Positions 10,640-21,400 of a DNA stretch of 64,000 nucleotides are shown one piece after another. Source of the stretch: Gautieria morchelliformis (Eukaryota > Basidiomycota > Agaricomycetes > Gomphales > Gomphaceae); contig WHVA01000165.1 of the NCBI GenBank assembly GCA_015179125.1, forward strand, positions 148,326-212,325. Reading direction: 5' to 3'. The translations under genes and the position numbers were made by a program. Each line of letters starts with the position of its first letter. Position 1 is the first letter of the stretch. The notes below the pieces were generated by a model that ran no database searches, was not told the origin of the DNA, and saw only the letters and a list, made by a program, of their open reading frames with translations.

Positions 10640-12628
10640 CTAATATCTGCTAGCTTTATGGCTTACTTCGGGTATATTTCCCAGATTACGCGATGCTTCG
10701 GAGACTCCTACCCTAGCTTGTGACACCTCTTGGTGGATGCTGGGCGGTAACGAGACAGGGAGGTCCGTGTTCATAGGCGAATGAGCCATCAGAGCCAAGA
10801 GATAATTCTGGGAGCTCGCAGAGCTGCGTAAGTCCATTCAGCCCAACCACCGACACTGGGATAAAGCCGGCATGGCGTACACTGATGGTGTGGAACTGGC
10901 CGAACACCACGCCTTACTGGCATCAGCATAAGCGGTATGGTGGCCGTCACGTATACTTGACAGTTGAGATAAAACATCCTGGCGTTCTAAAAGCGTGAGC
11001 GACGGGAGGTTCTCGGGCCCAGAATCTAAAGCAGATAGGCATGTTGAACACAGGGGAAACAATAAGGCACCAATGGACAAACTATGCAATCGTTTCAACA
11101 ACCCTTTGGCGAGCATCTCTAGATCGATTCCACCATCTGGGAAGCGAGTCGTGTGGCGGTCATTAGACTCTACGTCCACAGGACCATGGTCGGGCTCTAT
11201 GTCGGCTAGCTCATCACGGAGAGCCTGAATTACAACTTGTACCTCCTTCCCTGACTCATCTAGGAGGTTGACAGACGCAGAGATCAGGGCAAGGGGCGGT
11301 AAAATGACATCCCGGAGAATTTCGGCGAACTAGACAGGCATTCCATGGGAGCATCAGGCTGCTTTCCACTCGAGGACCGACAACTAACCTCCTTCAACTC
11401 CTCAGTTCTGTGTTGCATATCAATAGCTTGTTCTAAGTTCCAGGCTTGTTCCACTGCTACCGCCGGCCATCTTTGGTCTTCGGCGCAGTCGGCTATGAAG
11501 GTCCATTCATCTGCGGATAATAGTTTCTCAAGGCTTGTCCCTTCATGTAGCGATTGGCACATTTTCTCCAGCTCGTCGATGACTCGTTGTTCCTCAAGTT
11601 CCTCAATACCTCCAGCTAAGCGTTGAACCTCAAGGCGAAGCTCGTCAATACGATGATGGGTCATATGATCATGGGAGTCCTTTTGTTGAAATTGTGAGGA
11701 TGATAATTGGTTGAGGTTGCCATGGATGCTGGAGAAAGCATCCAGTAACCTGGGCAACTCGTCCAGACATTGATAAATTGGATAAGCATCTTTACAGGGT
11801 CAGCATGAACCTCAAAGTGGCATGACCTTGGGCTCACTAAATTTTTCCGAGACCGACAGGCTGCTGACTAGCTTGGAGGCGCACCGGACCGCTGTGACTA
11901 ACGTGGTATCTGTCTTTATTCATCTCAGTGATGATGAACAAAAGGACATGGAGCTTTCTACCATAAATGACAGCTCTGTTAAAGATTCCGAGAGGCGCGA
12001 AACAGACTCTGAAGTCTGGTCCCGAACGGTATGCAGCGTTTTGCGCGCATGTGCCGCCTGACGGACGGCTTCCCTATGGTGCCCTCATTATGAACGGAAA
12101 CAGGACTGGAATGGATAAGGAAATATACCGTGCTTGTGCGATGCGCTGGTTTAAAGCTTTGAGATGGTCGTCTAACAGGGCCTGCTCTTCCTCAATACAG
12201 TCCAATAGCGACCTTGGCTGGGCATAAACTATACTAGTCAGATAGATAAAGAAAGCCATACCGAACTGATGAGGGGGTCGAGTAGTCCTCCGGAACTCGA
12301 GTAAGTTCTGTGTGGTATGAAGTTGTCAGTAATGGAGATGGCTCGTCTAGCGTGGCTAGTCCCGTCTCCACAGCCTTCTCCCACCTTTATATTCCTTCAG
12401 ACCGTGCTAGAGATGCAACCTAACGACTCACAACTGAACCTCCTCCTTTTCTAACGCAATATCACGTAACGCGAACGCCTCGCCTTCAACGAACTGGACC
12501 TGTGACGCCAGGAAATCGAGCAGTTTTTTTCCTGCGGGTAAATCATTCACCCACTCTAGGTCCTGGTGAGAGACGTTGGGACCATCGAGGCAGGCCAGCA
12601 TAGCGATAACACGGGTGGTACTTGACAT
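10640..12628 (-). CDS. Coiled-coil protein resembling augmin subunit HAUS3
   Basis: The first exon starts at 12628 and encodes an N-terminus containing HQDLEWVNDLPAGKKLLDFL and then EGEAFALRDIALEKEEVQL. This resembles the conserved N-terminal domain of HAUS3-type augmin subunits (FDWLF...FLKWFC). Later exons are mostly coiled coil: LLDCIEEEQALLDDHLKAL, EAVRQAAHARKTLHTVRDQ, then 11284-11757 (HRIDELRLEVQRLAGGIEEL) and a frame near 11000-11280 with VILPPLALISASVNLL. Introns are short GT-AG types. In augmin, HAUS3 helps recruit gamma-tubulin to spindle microtubules. The identity rests on this weak N-terminal likeness plus coiled coils, so a generic coiled-coil protein is possible. The 3' end is unresolved; stops at 10713 or 10640 are both possible. 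Confidence 0.5.
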
Positions 12629-12698
12629 ATGGAGAGTTTGTGGACGCGGCGAGTGGTCCTATGGGCGACTATTGACGCGAGCTGTCTCAAACGGTTCG
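12629..12698. promoter_or_regulatory. 70-bp divergent intergenic region between the HAUS3-like gene and KRI1
   Basis: The two ATGs face away from each other only 70 bp apart. Both start codons are well supported, KRI1's by the conserved N-terminal motif and HAUS3-like's by its first exon. The shared region or the flanking 5' exons must therefore hold both core promoters. No TATA box is evident. Confidence 0.55.
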
Positions 12699-15086
12699 AT
12701 GCTGTCAGATTCAGTGTCTGAGGATGGGTCTGAGGACATCAAACTTACGATCAATGAACACTTTGCAAACGCATATGCTGCTAAGAAGGAACGAGAGGAA
12801 TTAGATAAGCGTTTGTCGAAGCTCAGTCTTGAGCCATGAAATTTAGTGCTAACATTGTTTTTATCATACCCTAGTCAAAGAAAAATACGGTTCTGATGCC
12901 GAAGAGGAGATGTCAGAAGAAGACTCTGAGGACGCGGAGAGCGAGGATGAGGACGGAGAAGAACTCACGCCAGCAGTGGATGCGGCTATCTTGAGGACTC
13001 TTGCTAAAATCAAACGCAAGGATCCGGATATCTATGACAAAGACAAAGGCATTTTTGAACGTATGTTATTCTAACTTTGTGCCTCAGTCGTGGTCCAACA
13101 GCATTTAGAGGAGCAGGAGCGGACTGGACAAGTGGCGCTGCGCTCGAAGCCTAGTGCTAGGGATAATGTGCGTATCGAACTATCCTTCACGCATGCATTG
13201 TTTGATGCTTCTTCGCATCAGATGAAGCCGCTTACGATAAAGCAGCACGCTCTTTCCTCGATGCTCCATGCCGCCTCGCATACTCCGTCACCAGAGCCGG
13301 AGGCTATAACCCACGACCAAGAGCAAGTCAAACTTCGGTCGGAGACCATATCAGCATTTCATCATGCTGTTGACGAAACTGCGGATGACGGCCTACTTGT
13401 TTTGCGCGAGAAGACAAAGGATGATGTTGAGCGCGAAGAGGAGGCATATCAAGAATACCTCAAACGGGAAGTTGGAGAGGATATCCGGGATTTGGTAACT
13501 ATCGAAGACGATTCAGTTGCAACCAGAGTGCATGATGAGGATGGTGGTGAGGCCGGCGAATCAGTGCCGAAGGCGAAGAAGAAACGAAAGTCTCGAAAGG
13601 GCAAGGAGCAGGAGACGCCAGAGACTGATCAAGAATTTCTCATGAAGTGGGCTTTGCTCTCTCACTTGAATGAGTTTTCTGATCATAGACAGCTATATTC
13701 TGAACCGCGGTTGGATCGACCGCTCGGCCAAGCGTGTCCCGACCTACAAGGATATCACTCAAATTGAAACGGTGGAGCCCGAAGCTCCCCCCGTTCTCGA
13801 TGAAGCGGAACAGGAAGGGTCGCTCAACGATGAAGATGAATTTGAAGACATCGTGGATCGGTTTGAAAGTTCTTACAATTTTCGTTTCGAAGAACCGTAT
13901 GTATCGTTTTTTGTTACCCTTATGTTTATGTTCAACCTGTTTCCCTCGAACCAGCGATGCAGCGGTGATCCCGAAACATCCGCGCAACCTGCCCTCTATT
14001 GTTCGGAGGCAGGACACTACGCGGAAAGAGGCGCGCGAGAGACGGAAGCAACGTAAAGAGGAGGAGCTGAAATCGAAGAAGGAAGAAGTCAGGCGAATGA
14101 AAGCTCTAAAAATGAAAGAACTTCGTCGGAAGCTTGAACAGATAGGTCGAGAGGGCGGTGTCGAAATTGACACTGAGGGTAGGACATGTCAGTCTCCTGG
14201 CGTACGTGTCACTGAGTCAAGGAGTAAACTAGGCTTCGTCGATTTTGATCTGGACGGCGACTGGGACCCTGAAAAGCACGATAGACAAATGGCCGGGTTA
14301 TATGACGATGAAGAGCTGGAAGACGTACGCGCCATTTCACCTGCAGAACTTATTCATACCCATGTTTCGCGTTGACAGGATGTGGAGAAACCACAATGGA
14401 CCGACAACATCGACATAGGTGACATTCTGTCTACCACAGCGGGTGGCCCGTCGGAATCCAAGTCAAAGAAGAAGAAGAAGAAGCGGAAAGTAGATGAGGC
14501 AGACCCTGATGGTGTTGATGTGAATGCCATGGATGCGGATGTCCCTGGGACTCATGAAGAGGAGTGGGACGGAACCGAAGAAATGCGTAAGCGCAAGGTG
14601 CAAGAATACATGGATGAGGTGTACGGGATGGACTTCAACGACATGGTATGCTTCTGACTCGTTTTCATACGCCCCATTCCAACGGCGCTCACTGGAGCAC
14701 CGTTTTAGGTTGGGGATATGCCCACACGTTTCAACTATACCGCGGTCGCGCCTCAATCATATGCCCTGACGCCTGCAGAAATTATGCTTGCGACAGACGC
14801 TGAGCTCAACGAATACATGGGTATCAAAAGGATAGCGCCGTATCGGAAGGACGGTCGTTGGGACGTGAAGCGCGCCGATCGTCTTAAGGAGCTGAAGTCC
14901 AAATTGAAGGGGCGAAGCTGGGTGCCAGGGCAAGCAGATGCCGAAGAAATGGACGGTAAGAAGTCGAAGAAGAGGAAGGGTAAGAAGGAACGGCAACGAG
15001 CGAAAGCTGTAGGCGAAGGCGAAGAAGACAGTAAAACAAGCGAGGAGCTTCCGCCGGCGAAGAAGAGACGGAAGGAAGGGCTATGA
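12699..15086 (+). CDS. KRI1: KRI1-like ribosome biogenesis protein
   Basis: A nucleolar protein required, with KRR1, for 40S subunit assembly. The reading frame starts MLSDSVSEDGSEDIKLTIN, matching the start of KRI1 proteins (acidic stretch, then a LxVNxxFAxxY...KREEL-type motif: INEHFANAYAAKKEREEL). After an intron with branch CTAAC come KEKYGS, an acidic run, and LTPAVDAAILRTLAKIKRKD. The central core reads SYILNRGWIDRSAKRVPTY, then YNFRFEEP and a basic coiled segment with VRRQDTTRKEARERRKQRKE. Next are DFDLDGDWDPEKHDRQM and, near 14600-14950, the KRI1 C-terminal domain (YMDEVYGMDFNDM, RFNYTAVAPQSYALTPAEIM). It ends in Lys-rich nuclear signals. At least five introns were checked and phase is kept. 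It lies head-to-head with the HAUS3-like gene. Confidence 0.93.
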
Positions 15087-15454
15087 CCTTGAAGGGCCTG
15101 TGCGCTCAGGGACTAGCCCGTGACACGGTCTTCAAAATTGTACTAATGAACCGTGTTTTCTCCTTGAGACGTGACGGCCAATTCCCCGCTGAAAACCACT
15201 GGAAATAAATTCATTGACGCGTCCCGGCTATACCCCGGCCCGGGACACAGAGCTTGCTTCGCATTGTTACAATCCCTGTACGATTACACTGGCACCGACT
15301 ATTAGTGCCTGCTCTACGGATGCATGTCCCTGCTTGATACGGGCTATGCCGGCGTTTGCAGGTCTCAGACTCTTGCTTACTGTCCGCGGAATTGACATCC
15401 GTGGCACGTACAAAATGGTCTGACTCACATTTTCAGCTACGAAGGTTCCCCGCC
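15087..15454. other. Intergenic region between KRI1 and the panB-type gene
   Basis: This 368-bp same-strand gap should hold the KRI1 terminator and the next promoter. No open frame of note and no recognisable element was seen. Confidence 0.4.
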
Positions 15455-16487
15455 ATGCAGCGCTGCGCCATCCTTTCCACGTCTCAGTTTCTCCGTCCTC
15501 GTATGACACGATGTATGAGCGTGAGGCCTGAGCTTGTCAGTCACATACCTAATTCTCCACCAGGTATGCCTGCACCACCACGTATCTCGCGGCATTTGAC
15601 ATTTAGACATTGCCTAAGCTCTTAAGAAAGTTACCATTCAACGTATCTACTCTTTGCGTGCAAAGCGCATCCCAATCACAACTCTAACTGCTTATGACTT
15701 TCCAACCGCACGGCTATGCGAACAGAACCACGTTGACATATGTCTGGTCGGCGATTCCTTAGCCCAAGTCTGCCTTGGGTACGATACCACGACCAAATTA
15801 ACTCTGGATGAGATGATCCACCATTGCAAAGCAGTAGCCCGGGGTGCAAAGACGCCATTCCTGGTCGCAGACATGCCCTTCGGGACATACCTTTCGTCAC
15901 CCTCCGAAACCGTCCGCAATGCCGTGCGGTTGATTCAAGAGGGAGGTGCTGAGGCTGTAAAACTAGAGGGCGGCATCGAAATCGCCCCCACCGTAAAAGC
16001 ACTCACCTCGGTCGGCATCCCGGTAATGGCCCACATTGGCCTTCTTCCTCAGAGACATGTCGCCTTGTCTGGCTATCGTATCCAAGGCAAGGATGCACGT
16101 TCGGCCCTATCCATTCTCCAGGCCGCTCAGGCACTGCAAGAAGCGGGTGCCTGGGGTATCGTTCTCGAGGCTATTCCACATGCGCTTGCTACTCACATCA
16201 CCGAGAGCCTCGAAGTACCAAGTATTGGAATCGGGGCGGGACCAGGTTGTTCAGGGCAGGTCCTCGTGTGGGACGATGCAATGGGTGTGTGGGCGGGCCA
16301 TCAAGCAAAATTTGTGCGAAAGTTCGCAGAGTTGGGGCTACGAGCGGCTGAGGGCGTCAGGGCATACGTTGAGGCCGTCCGTGAACGGAAGTTCCCAGAC
16401 GCCAAGACGGAGGGTTATGAGATGCCCCAGGAGGAATGGCAGGAGTATCTCAGGTTGAGTGAGAATTACCCACAGCGGCATCTGTGA
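15455..16487 (+). CDS. 3-methyl-2-oxobutanoate hydroxymethyltransferase (ketopantoate synthesis)
   Basis: Catalyses transfer of a one-carbon unit from methylene-tetrahydrofolate to 2-oxoisovalerate, the first committed step of pantothenate and CoA synthesis (EC 2.1.2.11; bacterial PanB, yeast ECM31). Exon 1 (from 15455) encodes an Arg-rich N-terminus (MQRCAILSTSQFLRPRM) that looks like a mitochondrial presequence. One intron (GTATGCC...AAAG) joins it in phase to VTIQRIYSLRAKRIPITTL. Diagnostic motifs follow: TAYDFPTA, the metal Asp in CLVGDSLAQV, FLVADMPFGTY, AVKLEGG, PVMAHIGLLPQ, GIVLEAIP with the catalytic Glu, and IGIGAGPGCSGQVLVWDD. The protein ends at the usual position (PQRHL), so the gene appears intact. 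Confidence 0.95.
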
Positions 16488-16997
16488 GCCATCTGGGGGA
16501 TCATACAGGCACGTTTATTATTTGAGAATAATTTATTTGACACCTAGTCTTCATCCTAATCACTTGCGTGGGGAGGACAATATAGCCGCCTTCCGGCGAT
16601 ATGCTGCCCATATGAACTGGTCCACCAAATCTACCGGTGCTTCCTATCACATTCAGCTGCCGTCTATCGAGTCGGAAATCCGAGTCATGCAGATTTACTG
16701 GGATTGCCTACCTCAGATAGTACTTAGTATACGCATGTGTTGTAGAGTTATCGTAAGCAGAGCGTTCCTTACATGGCAGGGCCTCGCGGGACTAAGCTCA
16801 CCGAAAGAAGTGCCGTATGGTGCAGTGAGAGAAAGTTGTTTGCGGTTTGATTTCCTTGCGGTATTAATAATTACAATATCACAGGTGTCGCTCCAGCGAG
16901 CCTGAGGGGCCGCCGCATCTCGCGAACATAGGAGTAGAGCAGTCAGCTGCTGCGGCACCACCGCGTGTCGCCGCCCCTTCTACAACTTGCAACTAAA
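16488..16997. other. Intergenic region upstream of the prenyl diphosphate synthase
   Basis: About 510 bp between two plus-strand genes. An open frame starting at 16459 covers part of it but shows no motif and overlaps the end of the preceding gene. I read it as non-coding terminator and promoter DNA. Confidence 0.4.
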
Positions 16998-18386
16998 ATG
17001 GCGGATAGATACAACGACCTCCTCGGTCGTCTTTCAAGCACACTGCCCTGGGAAGAGGCTAATGAAGCGGTCAGTATAAGACTTTGTCTGTCCACACAAT
17101 TCGCTGACACTTTACAAGGCTCTGCTTGAACCTTTCACCTATCTTACCGCAACGTCAGGGAAAGAAATCCGGAAGAAGATGATCGAAGCCTTCAATGCTT
17201 GGCTCGATGTACCCAATGAAACTATTGTCGTGATCTCTCGTGTTGTGAACATGCTTCACAGCGCGAGTCTGATGTTCGCTTCACGGCACCTCGATTGAGG
17301 CCCATTTAACTTTCTGTGTAGGATGGACGACGTAGAGGACGATTCACAACTGCGGAGAGGACAGCCAGGTGCGAGGTCCCTCCGTCATTGACGGGTAACA
17401 TCGCGGCCTTACCTGGCACCCCAGTCGCACACAAAATATATGGAATACCACAAACTGTAAACAGCGCAAACTACGTGTACTTTCTAGCCTACAAAGAACT
17501 ATTTGCTCTACGAGACGAAGGGCCTGACATCGTCGGCGCGGAACAGCAGCTAGATCGTGTCGTGACCGGTTAGCTCATACGATAGATGGGGTTATTCGAC
17601 ATGAAGTTTTAATTTCCCAACCAGATGAGTTGCTTAATCTACACCGAGGACAAGGCTTGGATCTCCTGTGGCGGGATAGTCTAACATGTCCTACTGAGGA
17701 AGAATATATTCATATGGTCAACAATAGTTAGTCCTCTTCTCTTTGCTATAGTCTTTCAACACTCACCTTGATTACATTGCAGAGACCGGCGGATTGTTCC
17801 GTATAGCAATCAAGCTGATGATGGCCAAGAGCTCGTCGCAGGTGTACGTTTCAAGCATCAGCTTCGGCCAAAAGTTGACTTGTTTGCAGAGATTACGTGC
17901 CACTCGTGAATTTGTTCAGCATCTATTTCCAGATCCGCGATGATTACATGAATTTACAGTCTCAGGAAGTCAGTAACCGTTCAATCGCGCCGTCCCGTAC
18001 CTAACTCATCCTTAATCCAGTACGAATCCAACAAAGGCTTCGCTGAAGACTTAACTGAGGGTAAATTCTCCTTCCCGATTGTTCACGCCGTCAGAGCAGA
18101 CAACTCCAATCGTCGAGTACTAAGTGCGTATTATGGACGGTCCTGGATATACAAGTCATTGCTACTGACGGCACGACTTGTTTCAGATGTTCTACAGAAA
18201 CGTCCTTCAACACCAACGACAAAGCGTTACGTGGTCGACTATATGCGTGATCATACGAGGTCTTTCGCATACACGCTCCAAGTCCTCCGCAACTTGGAGC
18301 GTCAGGCCCGCGAGGAGATAGAAAGACTTGGTGGAAATCCACAACTTTCTGCGATTCTCGATTCCTTAAGCGTTGACACTGTCTAA
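16998..18386 (+). CDS. Geranylgeranyl diphosphate synthase (BTS1/GGS1-like)
   Basis: Trans-prenyltransferase that extends farnesyl diphosphate to the C20 product used for protein geranylgeranylation and diterpenes. Starts [14 protein letters not shown]. Spliced exons give [19 protein letters not shown], then [15 protein letters not shown] with the first Asp-rich motif [48 protein letters not shown], and the second Asp motif in [18 protein letters not shown], followed by [17 protein letters not shown]. The tail reads [16 protein letters not shown] and ends DTV. Introns are short GT-AG types, and those examined keep phase. GGPP rather than FPP product length is inferred from the overall class (DDYMNLQS...[13 protein letters not shown]). 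Only 71 bp separate its stop from the convergent GCN1 stop. Confidence 0.92.
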
Positions 18387-18457
18387 ATAGCTGACCAGGC
18401 TCGCGAATAAATTCTTGCCCTCCGTCCGTCTCTACACGTAATGCATGTCTTGGTATT

Positions 18458-21400
18458 TTAGAACAGGGACTGTATATCAGCATCATCCATGTAAGGAACG
18501 ACGGTTTTTAGTAACTCCTTGGCCTCCCGTGCTGGTCGACTAATGGAAGGGTTTTCGCCCATACTGACGTTTACTTTCTTTACGATGGGTGAGACGCACG
18601 AAAGTGCGTAGAATAAGTTAGGTGCTTCAGCGATGCATGTTCTTATGATGTGGCTGGTGAGCACACTCGGGCCAGCCCTCAGTATATGAGCATCCACGAT
18701 GGGCCGAAGCAACTCCGGGAAAGACGCCAGATTGGCGAAGAGCAGCGCAATAGCCTGGATGTAATGTTCTGCAAGCAGAAGTGAGGCCATGCATCCAATA
18801 CAGCCAATGTAGCTTACCGTCGTGATCTTCGCCGAAGGCATCAGAGATAAGCTCAATGGCGGCAGTCTTAGACCCCACCCCTAGATTAGGAGAAGCACTC
18901 TTTGCAACGTGAGCTAATGCCAGAACTAAGGAGGCTGCGATTGCCTCTTCATTAGATTTAGCGCCGGTAATCCTGTCATTGTACTACTGCTCAGCATAAA
19001 CGCAAACGCAAGGACATGCTGCTCACAGCTCAGTCACGAGAGGATCAACTCTTGGCTGTGATCCCATGAGAGCACCTAGTCCCAACGCTGCTCGGGAACG
19101 TACTCCGAAACTAACAGGATCCGCAGCGGCTTTGACAAATGTCCGTTGAAGTTGTGGGAAAAATGGCTTCACAAACAATGGAATCCTTTCCAGCATCGTC
19201 GTTAAAGCTGCTAAGATCGCTGCTTTGACTGGTGCTGGATAGCTCGTGGATTGCGTTGCGACCCGAATTAATGGACCTGTCAGCGGTACAACGAAGGGTT
19301 TGATAGCTTGTTCATCTGTTCTTTCGACGAGGTCGCCAATCGCATAGGCAGCATGTTCTCGTTGCTCATTGCTGCCTGTCGTGAGTCCGGCTAGAATAAT
19401 GGGTATGAGTGGTGCTGGGCCTTTGGGAAGGCTAAATCCTGGAACGGTTCGACCCGGGGCGCCCGTTGACTCGATGGTGCGACGCAATGGAATCACCAAG
19501 CCCTCCATATCCTCTTTCGAGACCGATTTCACAAACACGTCGAGGGCTTTCCAGCTGGCTTCGACGACGTCCTGTTGTCGGTCATCCAAAGAGGTTATCA
19601 ACTGGAGTATCCAGTCGACGCGATAAAAGGAAATGTCCATATCCGTCTCGTCGCAAAAGGTAGCAAACAAATGCATGGCAGATGTCCGACGAGCAGGAGT
19701 GGGATGTTTAGACCTGCATATATTATGTTAGGCATCAAAGGCATACCAAAACTTCATCCCATACCATCCAAGCAAAAGTAACATTAATGTGTTCAATCCT
19801 TCAGCGTCCGAAATGGACGATAACAGCGCTCTAATGGCCTCGTTGATGCCATCAATCAGTTCGCTGTTTTGTTCAGACTCTATGGCTGGGACCAATGACC
19901 CTAAAATGTTATTCAGTCGTTTGCTCAATGCATTGCCTGCGACGGTGACCAAGGAGGCCAGTGCTCTCGCATTGAATGAGGTGATTGGCGTCGAGATAAG
20001 GGTAGGAATGAGAATTGGAAAGACCACTCCGGCACGGACCTAGTGCAAGTTAAGTATTGCTTCTTGCAACCTAACACGCTGGAAATTACTGACATTCATA
20101 ACCTCTTTTAACGCTTGTAGAGCTGTGCCAGAGCTTTCTCCTGGTTGGCGAAGTGCCGCTAGCAGCGTTGGTATGGTCTCGTCGATGGCCCTTACACCAA
20201 TTGCTTCCTGAAGCATATCGAATGCTCTAGCAGCCGCAGAACGCACATTGGCTGCGTCGTCGACCAGTGACCGTCGGATCATCGATATAAGCTCCTCTTC
20301 ATGCCCCTCTCGCTGACCTTCGGTAGTGCTCTCCCTGAAAGTTCACAATTAGAATGCCAGAAATAGGATGGAAAGATCACTGACAAGATTTCACTAAGCG
20401 CCATACAGACACCCTCGCGCTTACGATCGTCGTTGGACAAGGAACTTGTATGCAAGATGGTGATGATTTCGGCCAGGATTTTCTCTCCAAATTTACGACA
20501 TAACTCTCCCATGGTCCGTGCAGCAGTCTGGAGAGCACTACTGTTCAGGTGAAGAAAACGACACATGGGTAAAAGCAAACCTCTTGCTGTTCAAATCCAG
20601 GGTTTGCCAAGAGGGTGACAATCTGTGTCGTGATCGAGGGCAAGATCTCACGAACTTGTGGGAAGAGGGTCAGATGATGCAGTATAATTGATGCGTGTCT
20701 GTGGACGGACCTGTTCGTGGCGTGTTCTGAACCAGAGCTTTCCAGACGTGGAGCGAAGACTGGCGAACGGTAGTGACACCGTCCTGTCGGGCCAAGTAGA
20801 GAGATGAAAGTACACGATCCCTGCGATCCTGACCCAGCATTTCTGTGAGGGCACGACGTGAGCTATCGCCTGCTGTAGCTTCTACAACAGTTTCCTCTTC
20901 AATTTCAGCCTTCCCGCTGATTCCAGCTAGTTTGAAGAGAAGTTCGCCGACAAGCGTGATGGATGATTGCTATTTAAGCTGTGAAATCACCGCATGATCC
21001 ACAGAGCTTCAACACTCACTCGAATCCGCCATGACGAGTCGAACATGCCACCTTCAAGTTCTGGCAAGAGTAGGTCGATAGCACGATGAGAATAATTGAC
21101 GATAATCATCCTTCCAGCTTTTAGAGCGGTCTCCCGAACAACTTCTTCAGAATCTGCGAGACCCCCTAAAATAGGTTGGATGATTTTGGGAAGATGAGGT
21201 TGGAAGCGCACGCCAAAGGTAGCCGGTAAGAAGACAAGGAGAGACATGAACCCCTCCTTCACATGAGACCTTGGGCTGCTCGCATTCGTTATGATGTCTG
21301 GCAACAGACCCTCTAATCGTTCCATTCCTAAGCCAGCGAGTACCTCACTGAGACCTTGAGCTGCACCCTGCCTGTCTACCCCGGATGTATCCGCTCTGAG

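Noticed and set aside
16998-18386. Farnesyl diphosphate synthase instead of geranylgeranyl synthase
   Set aside because: The second Asp motif context ([26 protein letters not shown]) is typical of fungal GGPP synthases, and FPP synthases have a different start and DDxxD surroundings.
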